From assembly GCA_045589495.1 (NCBI GenBank), contig JAZNPF010000017.1:11299-75298 (forward strand): 64,000 nt of DNA, given 5' to 3'. Positions 25,435 through 34,142 of this stretch are shown here, one piece after another. Under the pieces are notes generated by a model. That model did not search any database and was not told where the DNA came from. It saw only the letters and a list, made by a program, of their open reading frames with translations. The number at the start of each line of letters is the position of its first letter. Position 1 is the stretch's first letter. A program made the position numbers and the translations under genes. The stretch comes from SIG455 sp045589495 (GTDB lineage: Bacteria > Bacillota > Clostridia > UMGS1810).

Positions 25435-28248
25435 ATGAAGAAAGAAAATATATTTATAAAAGGTGCCAGACAGCATAATCTTAAAAATATAGATGTAACT
25501 ATCCCCAGAGATAAATTTGTTGTACTGACGGGACTTTCAGGATCGGGCAAATCATCGCTTGCGTTTGATACTCTTTATGCTGAGGGACAACGCAGATACG
25601 TGGAATCCTTATCATCTTATGCGCGTATGTTTTTAGGGAATATGACAAAACCCGATGTTGATTATATAGAGGGCCTTTCACCTGCAATCAGCATAGAACA
25701 AAAGACAACGTCAAGAAATCCACGTTCAACTGTGGGTACTGTTACAGAAATCTATGACTATCTGCGTCTGCTGTACGCAAGGATAGGTATTCCGCATTGT
25801 CCGCAGTGCGGAAAAGAAATCCGTCAGCAAACCATTGACGAGATTGTTGACAGAGTGATGCAGTTTCCGCAGGGAACGAAAATACAGATTTTAGCACCTG
25901 TTATACGTGACAAAAAAGGTGAGCACGTAAAAGTTTTGGAAGACGCACGTAAAAACGGATATGTGCGTGTACGTATAGATGGTAATATCCGTGAACTTTC
26001 AGAGGATATAAAACTTGCAAAAACACATCGCCATACAATAGAGGTTGTTATAGACAGACTCGTTATCAAAGAGGGCATAATATCGCGTATGACGGATTCT
26101 TTTGAAACTGCCCTGAATCTTGGCGACGGCCTTGCTGTTGTTGATGTTATAGACGGTGATGAAATAACGTTTAGCCGTAATTATGCATGTAAAGATTGCG
26201 GAATCAGTATGGAAGAACTTTCACCGAGAATGTTTTCTTTTAACTCGCCTTTCGGTGCCTGCCCGCATTGTGACGGTCTTGGCACGCTTATGGAAATCGA
26301 TCCCGAAATGGTACTTGAAGATACATCAAAATCTATTTTAGAGGGCGGAATAAACGTTTGCGGATGGAATAACGTTGCAGAGGAAGGCTCGTTTTCAAGG
26401 GCTTGGTTTGACTGCCTTTCAAAACACTACGGATTTTCTTTGAAAACACCTATTGATGAACTTCCTGACGGAATACTTGATAAAATACTTTACGGAACAG
26501 TTGAGCCTATAAAATTTGTATATAAGAATAAGACTGTACTTCAGCCATTTGAGGGACTTATAAATAATTTGTACCGCCGACATAAAGACTCTTTTTCGTC
26601 ATATATGCGTGCGGAAATTGAGTCGCTTATGGGTAACAAACCCTGTCCTGAATGTGACGGAAAAAGACTGAAACCGGTTACATTAGGCGTTACTGTAGGT
26701 GGAAAAAACATATACGACGTTACCGAATTGAGTATACGTGAATGTCGTGACTTTTTTGAAAATTTAGAACTTACCGACAAGGAGAAACTTATTGCAGAGC
26801 AAGTTCTTAAAGAATTGCGTACGCGACTTGGTTTCTTGGTGGATGTAGGACTTGACTATCTTACACTTTCAAGAAGTGCAGGAACGTTATCCGGCGGTGA
26901 GGCGCAGCGTATACGTCTGGCAACGCAGATAGGCTCAAGCCTTATGGGAGTTATGTATATCCTTGATGAGCCCAGTATCGGTCTGCACCAGAGGGATAAC
27001 GATATGTTACTTAAAACGCTTAAAAATCTTCGTGATTTGGGCAATACCCTTATCGTTGTGGAGCACGATGAAGATACAATGTATGCCGCAGACCATATTA
27101 TAGATATAGGTCCGGGTGCCGGTGTTCATGGGGGATATATTGTTGCCGAAGGTACAGCAGATGAAATTAAAAAATGTAAAGAAAGTATAACCGGTCAGTA
27201 TTTGAGTGGTAAGAAAAAAATAGATATACCGGCTGAACGCCGTGAGGGTAATGGCAATTTTCTTAAAATTATCGGTGCAGCAGAGAATAATCTTAAAAAC
27301 ATAGATGTAGAAATACCGCTTGGTAAATTTGTTGCGGTTACGGGGGTTTCCGGTTCTGGTAAATCATCACTTGTAAACGAAATCATTTATAAAAAACTTG
27401 CGGCAAAACTCAACCGTGCCAAAACAAAAGCCGGTAAACATAAAAAAATATATGGAATTGAACATCTTGATAAAGTTATAAATATAGACCAGTCACCTAT
27501 AGGCAGAACGCCGCGTTCCAATCCGGCAACATATACAGGTGTATTTACTGATATACGTGAGGTTTTTGCCAATACAAACGAGGCGAAAATGCGCGGTTAT
27601 AAAGCGGGACGTTTCAGTTTTAATGTAAGCGGCGGCAGATGCGAGGCTTGCTCGGGCGACGGTATAATAAAAATTGAAATGAACTTTTTGCCTGATGTAT
27701 ACGTGCCTTGTGAAGTGTGCGGAGGAAAATGCTATAACCGTGAAACACTTGAGGTTAAATATAAAGGCAAAAACATTCACGATGTTCTTGAAATGACTGT
27801 GGAAGAGGGTGTTGAGTTTTTCAAAAATCACCCTAAAATCAAACGTAAACTGCAAACGCTTTATGATGTGGGGTTGGGATATATAAAAATCGGTCAGCCA
27901 TCGACAACGCTTTCCGGTGGAGAAGCACAACGTGTCAAACTTGCCACCGAACTTTCACGTCGAAGTACCGGAAGAACAATGTATATACTTGATGAACCGA
28001 CAACCGGACTTCATATAGCAGATGTCCATAAACTTATTGAAGTCCTCAATATGTTGGCCGATGGTGGAAATACTGTTGTTGTTATTGAACATAATCTTGA
28101 TGTTATAAAAGTTTCTGACCATATTATTGATTTGGGACCCGAGGGCGGAAGTTCCGGAGGCACTCTTATATGCAACGGAACACCGGAAGAAGTTGCGGAA
28201 TGTAAAAAGTCATATACGGGCAAATATCTTAAAAAGATAATGAAATAA
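25435..28248 (+). CDS. uvrA: Excinuclease ABC subunit A
   Basis: DNA-damage-recognition ATPase, 937 residues, usual length. It has two ABC ATPase modules: Walker A GLSGSGKSS near residue 33 with signature SGGEAQRIRLA, and GVSGSGKSS in the second half with SGGEAQRVKLA. Two zinc modules are visible: CPQCGKEI with CKDCG/CPHCDG in the N half and CEACSGDG with CEVCGGKC in the C half. The ATG follows AAGGTGATAAA. It is the last gene of the operon; no strong terminator is seen after it. Confidence 0.98.
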   Translation: MKKENIFIKGARQHNLKNIDVTIPRDKFVVLTGLSGSGKSSLAFDTLYAEGQRRYVESLSSYARMFLGNMTKPDVDYIEGLSPAISIEQKTTSRNPRSTVGTVTEIYDYLRLLYARIGIPHCPQCGKEIRQQTIDEIVDRVMQFPQGTKIQILAPVIRDKKGEHVKVLEDARKNGYVRVRIDGNIRELSEDIKLAKTHRHTIEVVIDRLVIKEGIISRMTDSFETALNLGDGLAVVDVIDGDEITFSRNYACKDCGISMEELSPRMFSFNSPFGACPHCDGLGTLMEIDPEMVLEDTSKSILEGGINVCGWNNVAEEGSFSRAWFDCLSKHYGFSLKTPIDELPDGILDKILYGTVEPIKFVYKNKTVLQPFEGLINNLYRRHKDSFSSYMRAEIESLMGNKPCPECDGKRLKPVTLGVTVGGKNIYDVTELSIRECRDFFENLELTDKEKLIAEQVLKELRTRLGFLVDVGLDYLTLSRSAGTLSGGEAQRIRLATQIGSSLMGVMYILDEPSIGLHQRDNDMLLKTLKNLRDLGNTLIVVEHDEDTMYAADHIIDIGPGAGVHGGYIVAEGTADEIKKCKESITGQYLSGKKKIDIPAERREGNGNFLKIIGAAENNLKNIDVEIPLGKFVAVTGVSGSGKSSLVNEIIYKKLAAKLNRAKTKAGKHKKIYGIEHLDKVINIDQSPIGRTPRSNPATYTGVFTDIREVFANTNEAKMRGYKAGRFSFNVSGGRCEACSGDGIIKIEMNFLPDVYVPCEVCGGKCYNRETLEVKYKGKNIHDVLEMTVEEGVEFFKNHPKIKRKLQTLYDVGLGYIKIGQPSTTLSGGEAQRVKLATELSRRSTGRTMYILDEPTTGLHIADVHKLIEVLNMLADGGNTVVVIEHNLDVIKVSDHIIDLGPEGGSSGGTLICNGTPEEVAECKKSYTGKYLKKIMK

Positions 28249-28342
28249 TGAAAGATTTCACACAAAAACTTTCATATTTGCGGTTAAAATTTTGCAAAAT
28301 GACAATTTTTATCGAAAAATATGAAATTTTGTCAAAAAGTTC

Positions 28343-28371
28343 TTGCGTAATCTTTAATTGAGTAGTATAAT
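28343..28371 (+). promoter_or_regulatory. Promoter of gdhA
   Basis: TTGCGT (28343-28348), 17-bp spacer, perfect TATAAT (28366-28371), about 48 bp before the ATG. Confidence 0.65.
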
Positions 28372-28418
28372 CTTGAATAGTATAGATTAGAAAAATATAA
28401 GATGGGGGTAGAATTAAA

Positions 28419-29771
28419 ATGGCTATCAAAAATGAGTATCTCAAAAGAGTATACGAACAGGTGAAATCAAGAGATAAGAACGAACCAGAATTTCTTCAGA
28501 CTGTAGAAGAAGTGTTCGAGTCTTTGGAACCTGTTATTGAAAAACATCCTGAATACGAGGCAGCAGGCCTTATGGAAAGACTTGTTGAACCCGAAAGAAC
28601 AATCATATTCCGTGTTCCGTGGGTAGATGACAATGGCAAAACTCAGGTTAACAGAGGTTTCCGTGTACAGTTCAACAGTGCAATCGGTCCTTACAAAGGC
28701 GGTTTGCGTTTCCATCCTTCAGTATATTTGGGAATTATTAAATTCCTTGGTTTTGAGCAGATATTTAAAAATTCACTTACAGGTTTGCCAATAGGCGGCG
28801 GTAAAGGCGGAAGTGACTTTGACCCAAGAGGTAAGAGTGACGGTGAAATAATGAGATTCTGCCAGAGTTTTATGACAGAACTTTCACGTCATATCGGTCC
28901 GCACATTGACGTTCCTGCCGGTGACATCGGTGTTGGTGCAAGAGAGATCGGTTATCTTTTCGGTCAGTACAAAAGAATTTGTAACAATTTTGAAAACGCA
29001 GTTCTTACAGGAAAAGGCATTTCTTACGGTGGAAGTCTTATCCGTCCTGAAGCAACAGGTTTTGGCGCGGTATACTTCTGTGATGAGGTGCTGAAAGGAT
29101 ACGGAGAGGATATCAAAGGCAAAACATTTGCAGTATCAGGCTTCGGTAACGTTGCATGGGGTGCAGTTTTGAAAATCAATGAACTTGGTGGTAAAGTGCT
29201 TACGATTTCAGGTCCTGACGGATATGTTTATGATAAGGACGGTATAACAGCAGAAAAAGCAGCGTATATGCTTGAGATGCGTTCATCAGGACGTGACAAG
29301 GTTCAGGATTATGCTGATAAATTCGGTGCTGAATTCCACGCAGGTGAAAAACCCTGGGGTGTTAAAGCAGATGTTATTATGCCATGTGCTACTCAGAACG
29401 AAGTTCAGTTGGATGATGCTAAAAAGATTGTTGCAAACGGTGTGAAATATTACATAGAAGTTTCTAATATGCCTACAACCAACGAAGCTATTGAGTATTT
29501 ACGTGCAAACAATGTTGTAATCGCTCCTTCAAAAGCAGTTAATGCCGGCGGTGTTGCGGTTTCTGCTCTTGAAATGAGCCAGAACAGTGAACGTCTTGCA
29601 TGGACGGCAGAAGAAGTCGATGAAAAACTTCACCAGATTATGGTGAACATCTATAATGCTGCAAACAATGCTGCTAAAGAGTACGGAATGGAAGGCAATC
29701 TTATTGCAGGTGCTAACATTGCAGGCTTTGCAAAAGTTGCAGAAGCAATGATGGCACAGGGTATTATCTGA
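28419..29771 (+). CDS. gdhA: Glutamate dehydrogenase, hexameric class
   Basis: Interconverts 2-oxoglutarate + ammonium and glutamate. The 450-residue protein is the bacterial hexameric type: NSAIGPYKGGLRFHPSV, LPIGGGKGGSDFDPRGK (catalytic Lys region), DVPAGDIGVGAREIGYL, and the coenzyme fold VSGFGNVAWG. NADP(H) preference is usual for this class but cannot be confirmed by eye. The ATG at 28419 follows GATGGGGGT. It is monocistronic with a strong terminator. Confidence 0.96.
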   Translation: MAIKNEYLKRVYEQVKSRDKNEPEFLQTVEEVFESLEPVIEKHPEYEAAGLMERLVEPERTIIFRVPWVDDNGKTQVNRGFRVQFNSAIGPYKGGLRFHPSVYLGIIKFLGFEQIFKNSLTGLPIGGGKGGSDFDPRGKSDGEIMRFCQSFMTELSRHIGPHIDVPAGDIGVGAREIGYLFGQYKRICNNFENAVLTGKGISYGGSLIRPEATGFGAVYFCDEVLKGYGEDIKGKTFAVSGFGNVAWGAVLKINELGGKVLTISGPDGYVYDKDGITAEKAAYMLEMRSSGRDKVQDYADKFGAEFHAGEKPWGVKADVIMPCATQNEVQLDDAKKIVANGVKYYIEVSNMPTTNEAIEYLRANNVVIAPSKAVNAGGVAVSALEMSQNSERLAWTAEEVDEKLHQIMVNIYNAANNAAKEYGMEGNLIAGANIAGFAKVAEAMMAQGII

Positions 29772-29780
29772 TTATACATA

Positions 29781-29826
29781 AAAATCAAAAATGCTGAACG
29801 ATATAACGTTCGGCATTTTTGATTTT
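29781..29826 (+). terminator. Terminator of gdhA
   Basis: A 20-bp stem, AAAATCAAAAATGCTGAACG (29781-29800) with its complement at 29807-29826 (one G-T pair), 6-nt loop, T-rich 3' arm. Confidence 0.93.
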
Positions 29827-29838
29827 CTAATGGTTGGT

Positions 29839-29867
29839 TTGACATTATCTGGGATTTATGGTATGAT
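29839..29867 (+). promoter_or_regulatory. Promoter of the ATP-grasp cassette
   Basis: Perfect TTGACA (29839-29844), 17-bp spacer ending TGG, TATGAT (29862-29867), about 39 bp before the first start codon. Confidence 0.75.
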
Positions 29868-29905
29868 AAATTGCCAAGTTATATATTAAAGAGGTGACGT
29901 GTATT

Positions 29906-31108
29906 ATGAAAAAAGTCTTGCTTTTAGGCGGTTCTATGTATATTTTGCCTGTAATTGATGCTGTTCATAAACTTGGATACTATGCAATTACATGTGATTA
30001 TCTACCTGATAATATTGCACATAAATATTCAGATGAATACCACAATGTAAGTATTATAGATAAAGATGCGGTTCTTTCTCTTGCAGAAGAACTTAATGTT
30101 GATGGTGTTATGTCTTTTGCGTGTGATCCCGGAGTCGAAACTGCGGCATACGTATGCGAAAAACTTGGACTTCCAACACATCCTTATAAATCAGTTGAAA
30201 TTCTTCAAAATAAAGCCAAATTCCGGGAGTTTCTTGCAGAAAATGGATTTAATGTGCCTAAAGCAAAAGGATATTTCACTTGCGAAGATGCGGTTGAAGA
30301 TGCATTTAACTTTAAATGGCCGGTTATTGTTAAGCCAACTGATTCGGCAGGCAGTAAAGGGGTAACTAAAGTAAATGGCATAGAACAGTTACCGGATGCA
30401 GCAAATTATGCAATGAGTTTTTCAAAAACAAAAAGTTTCATTGTTGAAGAATTTATTGAAAAACAAGGATGTTCTTCTGATTCCGACAGTTTTTCAATAG
30501 ACGGTAAACTTGTGTATTGCTCTTTTAGTGATCAGAGATTTGATTTGGAATCTGCTAATCCATACACTCCCTCTGCATATAGTTGGCCTTCAAAAATGCC
30601 TGATATATATAAAAATGAATTACGTAGTGAACTTCAAAGGCTGTTCACATTACTAAATCTAAAAACTTCTTTGTTTAATATTGAAACAAGATTAGGAACA
30701 GACGGAAAACCGTATATTATGGAAGTTTCTCCAAGAGGGGGAGGTAACAGACTTTCTGAGGTTTTAAGTTTGGCAAGCGGAGTAGATTTAATAACCAATT
30801 CTGTCAGAGCTGCAGTAGGAGATGAAATTGTAGGTGTTGATTCGGATCCGGTTTATAATGGCGTATGGGCAGAAATAATTTTACACAGTGATGTTGACGG
30901 AGTTTATGATAAATTAGAAATTGAGCCTGAATTCGAAGAAAAATATATAGTGGAGAAACAAATCTGGGTAAAACCGGGAGATGAAATTCACAAATTTACA
31001 GGAGCAAATTTTGCGGTTGGAACTTTGATTTTAAAATTTGACAATCAAGATGAAATGGAATTTTATATGGATAAAATAAGTGAATATGTTAGGATTGTTG
31101 CAAAATGA
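29906..31108 (+). CDS. ATP-grasp ligase-like protein (first of cassette)
   Basis: A 400-residue ATP-grasp enzyme; this superfamily joins a carboxylate (through acyl phosphate) to an amine or thiol. Domains in order: N-terminal pre-ATP-grasp Rossmann domain (VLLLGGSMYILPVIDAVHKLGYY), the lid/ATP-binding part with PVIVKPTDSAGSKGVTKV, and the core with FNIETRLGTDGKPYIMEVSPRGGGNRLSE, which supplies Mg-binding Glu and Asn. It is not PurK, CarB, Ddl or a biotin carboxylase by its ends or partners. ATG at 29906 is nine bases after AAAGAGGTGA. Its 3' end overlaps the next gene by 4 bp. The substrate is unknown. Confidence 0.85.
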   Translation: MKKVLLLGGSMYILPVIDAVHKLGYYAITCDYLPDNIAHKYSDEYHNVSIIDKDAVLSLAEELNVDGVMSFACDPGVETAAYVCEKLGLPTHPYKSVEILQNKAKFREFLAENGFNVPKAKGYFTCEDAVEDAFNFKWPVIVKPTDSAGSKGVTKVNGIEQLPDAANYAMSFSKTKSFIVEEFIEKQGCSSDSDSFSIDGKLVYCSFSDQRFDLESANPYTPSAYSWPSKMPDIYKNELRSELQRLFTLLNLKTSLFNIETRLGTDGKPYIMEVSPRGGGNRLSEVLSLASGVDLITNSVRAAVGDEIVGVDSDPVYNGVWAEIILHSDVDGVYDKLEIEPEFEEKYIVEKQIWVKPGDEIHKFTGANFAVGTLILKFDNQDEMEFYMDKISEYVRIVAK

Positions 31109-32049
31109 AAGAAATAGGCGGATATTTTGAACTGGAAAGATTTGCTGATAATGAATATTATAAAGATGGAATTGCCTTTAATACGGCCAGAAATGCATTT
31201 GTTTTTCTTGTAAAATCAAAAAATATATCAAAAGTTTATTTGCCTTATTATTTGTGTGATTCTGTTTATAAAGTTTGTGAAAGAGAAAACATAGATTATG
31301 AATTCTATCATATTGATAAAGACTTTATGCCTTTGTTTGAAAAACCTTTAAACGTCAGCGAATATTTGTATATTGTTAATTTTTTTGGACAGATAAGTAA
31401 TGAAAAAGTCAAATGTTTGAAAAAGAAATTCAAAAACATCATTTTCGACAATGTTCAGGCATTTTTTGATTCTCCGGTTGCCGGTGTTGATACAATATAT
31501 TCGTGCCGTAAGTTTTTTGGTGTTCCGGATGGCGCTTATCTTATAAGTGACATAGAAAAAGATGCGAAATATGAAACTGACGTGTCATTTAACCGTATGA
31601 AACACCTTTTGGGAAGATTTGAATGTAAAAGTGCTACGGAATATTATGAAGATTTTTGTTTAAACGATGAAATGTTTGAAAAACTTCCTGTTATGTATAT
31701 GTCGAAATTAACTCATAACATCTTGGGTGCTGTTGATTATGATGAGGTTATGAAGAAACGCAATAATAATTGGAATGTTTTAAATAATGAATTATCAAAG
31801 TTCAATAAGTTGTCTTTGATTAAACCTGATGGTCCGTATATGTATCCGTACTATTGCAAGAACGGGGCGGAAATCAGAAAGAAATTGATTTCTAAAAAGA
31901 TTTTTGTTCCGGTTCTATGGCCGAATGTAATGAAATTTAAAGATTGTGAACTTGAAAAAGATTATGCTGATAATATATTGCCGTTGCCTATTGACCAGAG
32001 ATATGACGAGAGTGATATGAACGCAATCATAAACGAATTAAAAATATAA
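31105..32049 (+). CDS. PLP-dependent aminotransferase-fold protein (DegT/DnrJ-like, divergent)
   Basis: A 314-residue protein distantly like DegT/DnrJ/EryC1 sugar aminotransferases. KNIIFDNVQAFFDSP matches the Asp that contacts the PLP pyridine ring (family D-x-A-[QH]) and SCRKFFGVPDGAYLI matches the Schiff-base Lys loop with its following G-x-x-D-G-A. It is shorter than DegT enzymes (about 370) and the N-terminal part is reduced, so it may be catalytically altered. The coding sequence is very AT-rich compared with genes on either side. It overlaps the first ATP-grasp gene by 4 bp and is followed by the second after 13 bp. The substrate is unknown. Confidence 0.65.
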   Translation: MKEIGGYFELERFADNEYYKDGIAFNTARNAFVFLVKSKNISKVYLPYYLCDSVYKVCERENIDYEFYHIDKDFMPLFEKPLNVSEYLYIVNFFGQISNEKVKCLKKKFKNIIFDNVQAFFDSPVAGVDTIYSCRKFFGVPDGAYLISDIEKDAKYETDVSFNRMKHLLGRFECKSATEYYEDFCLNDEMFEKLPVMYMSKLTHNILGAVDYDEVMKKRNNNWNVLNNELSKFNKLSLIKPDGPYMYPYYCKNGAEIRKKLISKKIFVPVLWPNVMKFKDCELEKDYADNILPLPIDQRYDESDMNAIINELKI

Positions 32050-32062
32050 AGGATGATGTTAA

Positions 32063-33373
32063 ATGTACGAAAATCTAAAAGGTAAAACTCTGCTGGTTAT
32101 GGACAGAACCTCCTTGGCAGCATGTGCTGTAATAAGAGCAAAGGAAATGGGAATAAAAACGGTTGTGGCTAATTTTTATAAAACCGAAGATTCGCCGTCG
32201 AAACAAGTTGCAGATGTTGCTGTTGATATAGACATTTCTGATACTGATGCAATGCTTGAACTTATTAAAAAATATAAAATTGACGGCATTTTTGTCGGTT
32301 GGACAGATTCTCACCTTCCTTTTTATGCTGATATCTGTAAAAAGGCTGGATTGCCATGTTGCGGAACAGAGGAACAGTTTGATATTTTATCCAATGATAA
32401 AAACAGATTTAAGGAAAAATGTATAGAATATGGTGTTCCTACACCTGAAGTTTTTAAAATCGACATTGATTTTAAAAGAGAGGATCTGGATAAAATCGTA
32501 TATCCTGTAATGGTAAAACCGGCTGACGGAAGCGGCGGTCGAGGAATTATGAAATGTAATAATGAAGAAGAATTGAAAGCACATTATAAATATTTATATG
32601 AAACATCTGATTCTAAAAAAATAGTCTGCGAAAGATATATGAGCAGTGAAAATGAAATATTTATACACTATACAGTGCAGAATGGGTATTGTAGTTTATC
32701 GTCATCATTTTTGAAATATAAGGTTGATTCTGAAAAAACAAAAGCCGCATCTTGTTTGTTTCATATGTTTTCGCCAAAATTTTTAGAAGAATATAAGCGT
32801 GACACTGAACCAAATGTGATCAAAATGATTAACGCTCTGGGAATAAAATACGGAAATCTTATGTTTCAGGGATTTGAAGATAACGGAAAACTTTATTTTC
32901 ATGAATCTGGCTTGAGAATGGGCGGAGAACAGTTTTATATTTTTGCAGAACGCTTAAACGGAATAAGTTCACTTGAACTGATGATTGAATTTGCTTTAAC
33001 GGGAAAGATGACGTTGTATAACGCCAAAGAACAGGATAATTATAATTTCAGTAAATATTGCTGTAATTATTATATCCCGTTGAAGTCGGGAAAAATAGCA
33101 TCAATTGAAGGTCTTGATGAGATTAACAGTATGCCGGAAGTACTTCAGAATCGCCAGTTTAAATTTGTTGGTGATGAAATATCTTCAACGAGTTCTTTGG
33201 ACAGAGTTATTTTCAGAATTCATGTCATGGACGATACTAAAGAAAAATTTGCATCTACTTTATGCAAAATCAGTGATACAATTAAAATTATAGATGAAAA
33301 CGGCAATGATATGCAATTACAGAAGTTAGAATATGAATCTGTAATGGAAATGATAAATGATGCTTGGGCTTAA
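32063..33373 (+). CDS. ATP-grasp ligase-like protein (second of cassette)
   Basis: A 436-residue ATP-grasp protein, not a close copy of the first. Its Rossmann-like N-terminus is TLLVMDRTSLAACAVIRAKEMG; the ATP-binding segment YPVMVKPADGSGGRGIMKC is clear; LMFQGFEDNGKLYFHESGLRMGG carries the metal-binding Glu, but the usual N of the E-x-N pair is replaced (E-S-G). A C-terminal domain of about 110 residues follows. ATG at 32063 follows AAAGGATGATGTTAA. Two different ATP-grasp enzymes flanking one PLP-fold protein suggest stepwise building of a small amide- or peptide-like molecule, by inference. Confidence 0.85.
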   Translation: MYENLKGKTLLVMDRTSLAACAVIRAKEMGIKTVVANFYKTEDSPSKQVADVAVDIDISDTDAMLELIKKYKIDGIFVGWTDSHLPFYADICKKAGLPCCGTEEQFDILSNDKNRFKEKCIEYGVPTPEVFKIDIDFKREDLDKIVYPVMVKPADGSGGRGIMKCNNEEELKAHYKYLYETSDSKKIVCERYMSSENEIFIHYTVQNGYCSLSSSFLKYKVDSEKTKAASCLFHMFSPKFLEEYKRDTEPNVIKMINALGIKYGNLMFQGFEDNGKLYFHESGLRMGGEQFYIFAERLNGISSLELMIEFALTGKMTLYNAKEQDNYNFSKYCCNYYIPLKSGKIASIEGLDEINSMPEVLQNRQFKFVGDEISSTSSLDRVIFRIHVMDDTKEKFASTLCKISDTIKIIDENGNDMQLQKLEYESVMEMINDAWA

Positions 33374-33394
33374 AGACAAAAGGGAAATAGAGTT

Positions 33395-33979
33395 ATGCCG
33401 AAAAGAAACGAAAGAAACACAAAAGGAAAAATAATAAATGCTGCGTGGGATTTGTTTTATGAGCAGGGATACGATTATACAACAGTTGATGAAATAATAG
33501 AAAAATCGGGAACTTCAAAAGGCTCTTTTTATCATTATTTTGAGGGGAAGGACGCTCTTCTCGGTTCGCTTTCGTATATTTTTGATGAGGAATATCAGAA
33601 ACTTTTAGAAAACTTGCCTGATGATATGACATGCTTTGACAAACTGTTATATCTTAATACTGAACTTTTCCTGATGATTGAAGAAAGAATAGATATTGAC
33701 CTTCTTACAAGGCTTTATTCTACACAGTTGACAACAAAAGGTGAAAAACATCTTCTTGATAATAAAAGACTTTATTATAAACTTTTGAGAAAAATTGTTT
33801 CTGAGGGACAGAAAAACAAGGAGATTACTGATAAAATGACATCTAATGAAATAGTAAAACTTTATGCAATGAGCGAAAGAGCATTGATATATGACTGGTG
33901 CTTGTGCAACGGAGAATATTCACTTTCGTCTTATGCAAAAACGGTTATGCCCATGTTTTTGTCTGGAATTCGTCTTTAA
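33395..33979 (+). CDS. TetR family transcriptional regulator
   Basis: A 194-residue repressor-type protein. The N-terminal helix-turn-helix is typical: IINAAWDLFYEQGYDYTTVDEIIEKSGTSKGSFYHYF, residues about 13-47. The C-terminal two thirds is an all-helical ligand and dimer domain without recognisable specificity. It begins 21 bp after the second ATP-grasp gene and is probably the last gene of that transcript, so it may control the cassette, the downstream putP gene or both. A 46-bp perfect palindrome lies between it and putP. Confidence 0.92.
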   Translation: MPKRNERNTKGKIINAAWDLFYEQGYDYTTVDEIIEKSGTSKGSFYHYFEGKDALLGSLSYIFDEEYQKLLENLPDDMTCFDKLLYLNTELFLMIEERIDIDLLTRLYSTQLTTKGEKHLLDNKRLYYKLLRKIVSEGQKNKEITDKMTSNEIVKLYAMSERALIYDWCLCNGEYSLSSYAKTVMPMFLSGIRL

Positions 33980-34026
33980 TTAGTATACTTGAATAATTGT
34001 TAAAATTTAATATGTTTATGATGTTT

Positions 34027-34072
34027 AATAGAGAACACAGTATAGACTATAGTCTATACTGTGTTCTCTATT
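34027..34072. repeat. 46-bp perfect palindrome between the tetR-like gene and putP
   Basis: Positions 34027-34049 are the exact reverse complement of 34050-34072 with no spacer. The arm includes GAGAACACAGTATAGACTA. It can act as a terminator (followed by TTGATTTTTG) or as an operator, since its right end touches the putP -35 element. Confidence 0.9.
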
Positions 34073-34099
34073 GATTTTTGTAAAAAAATATGCTAGACT
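34071..34099 (+). promoter_or_regulatory. Possible promoter of putP
   Basis: TTGATT (34071-34076), 17-bp spacer, TAGACT (34094-34099). The -10 matches four of six positions. Confidence 0.45.
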
Positions 34100-34142
34100 G
34101 TTAAAGTGCAAGAAAAAATTACATAAAAGGAGACTTAAAAAA

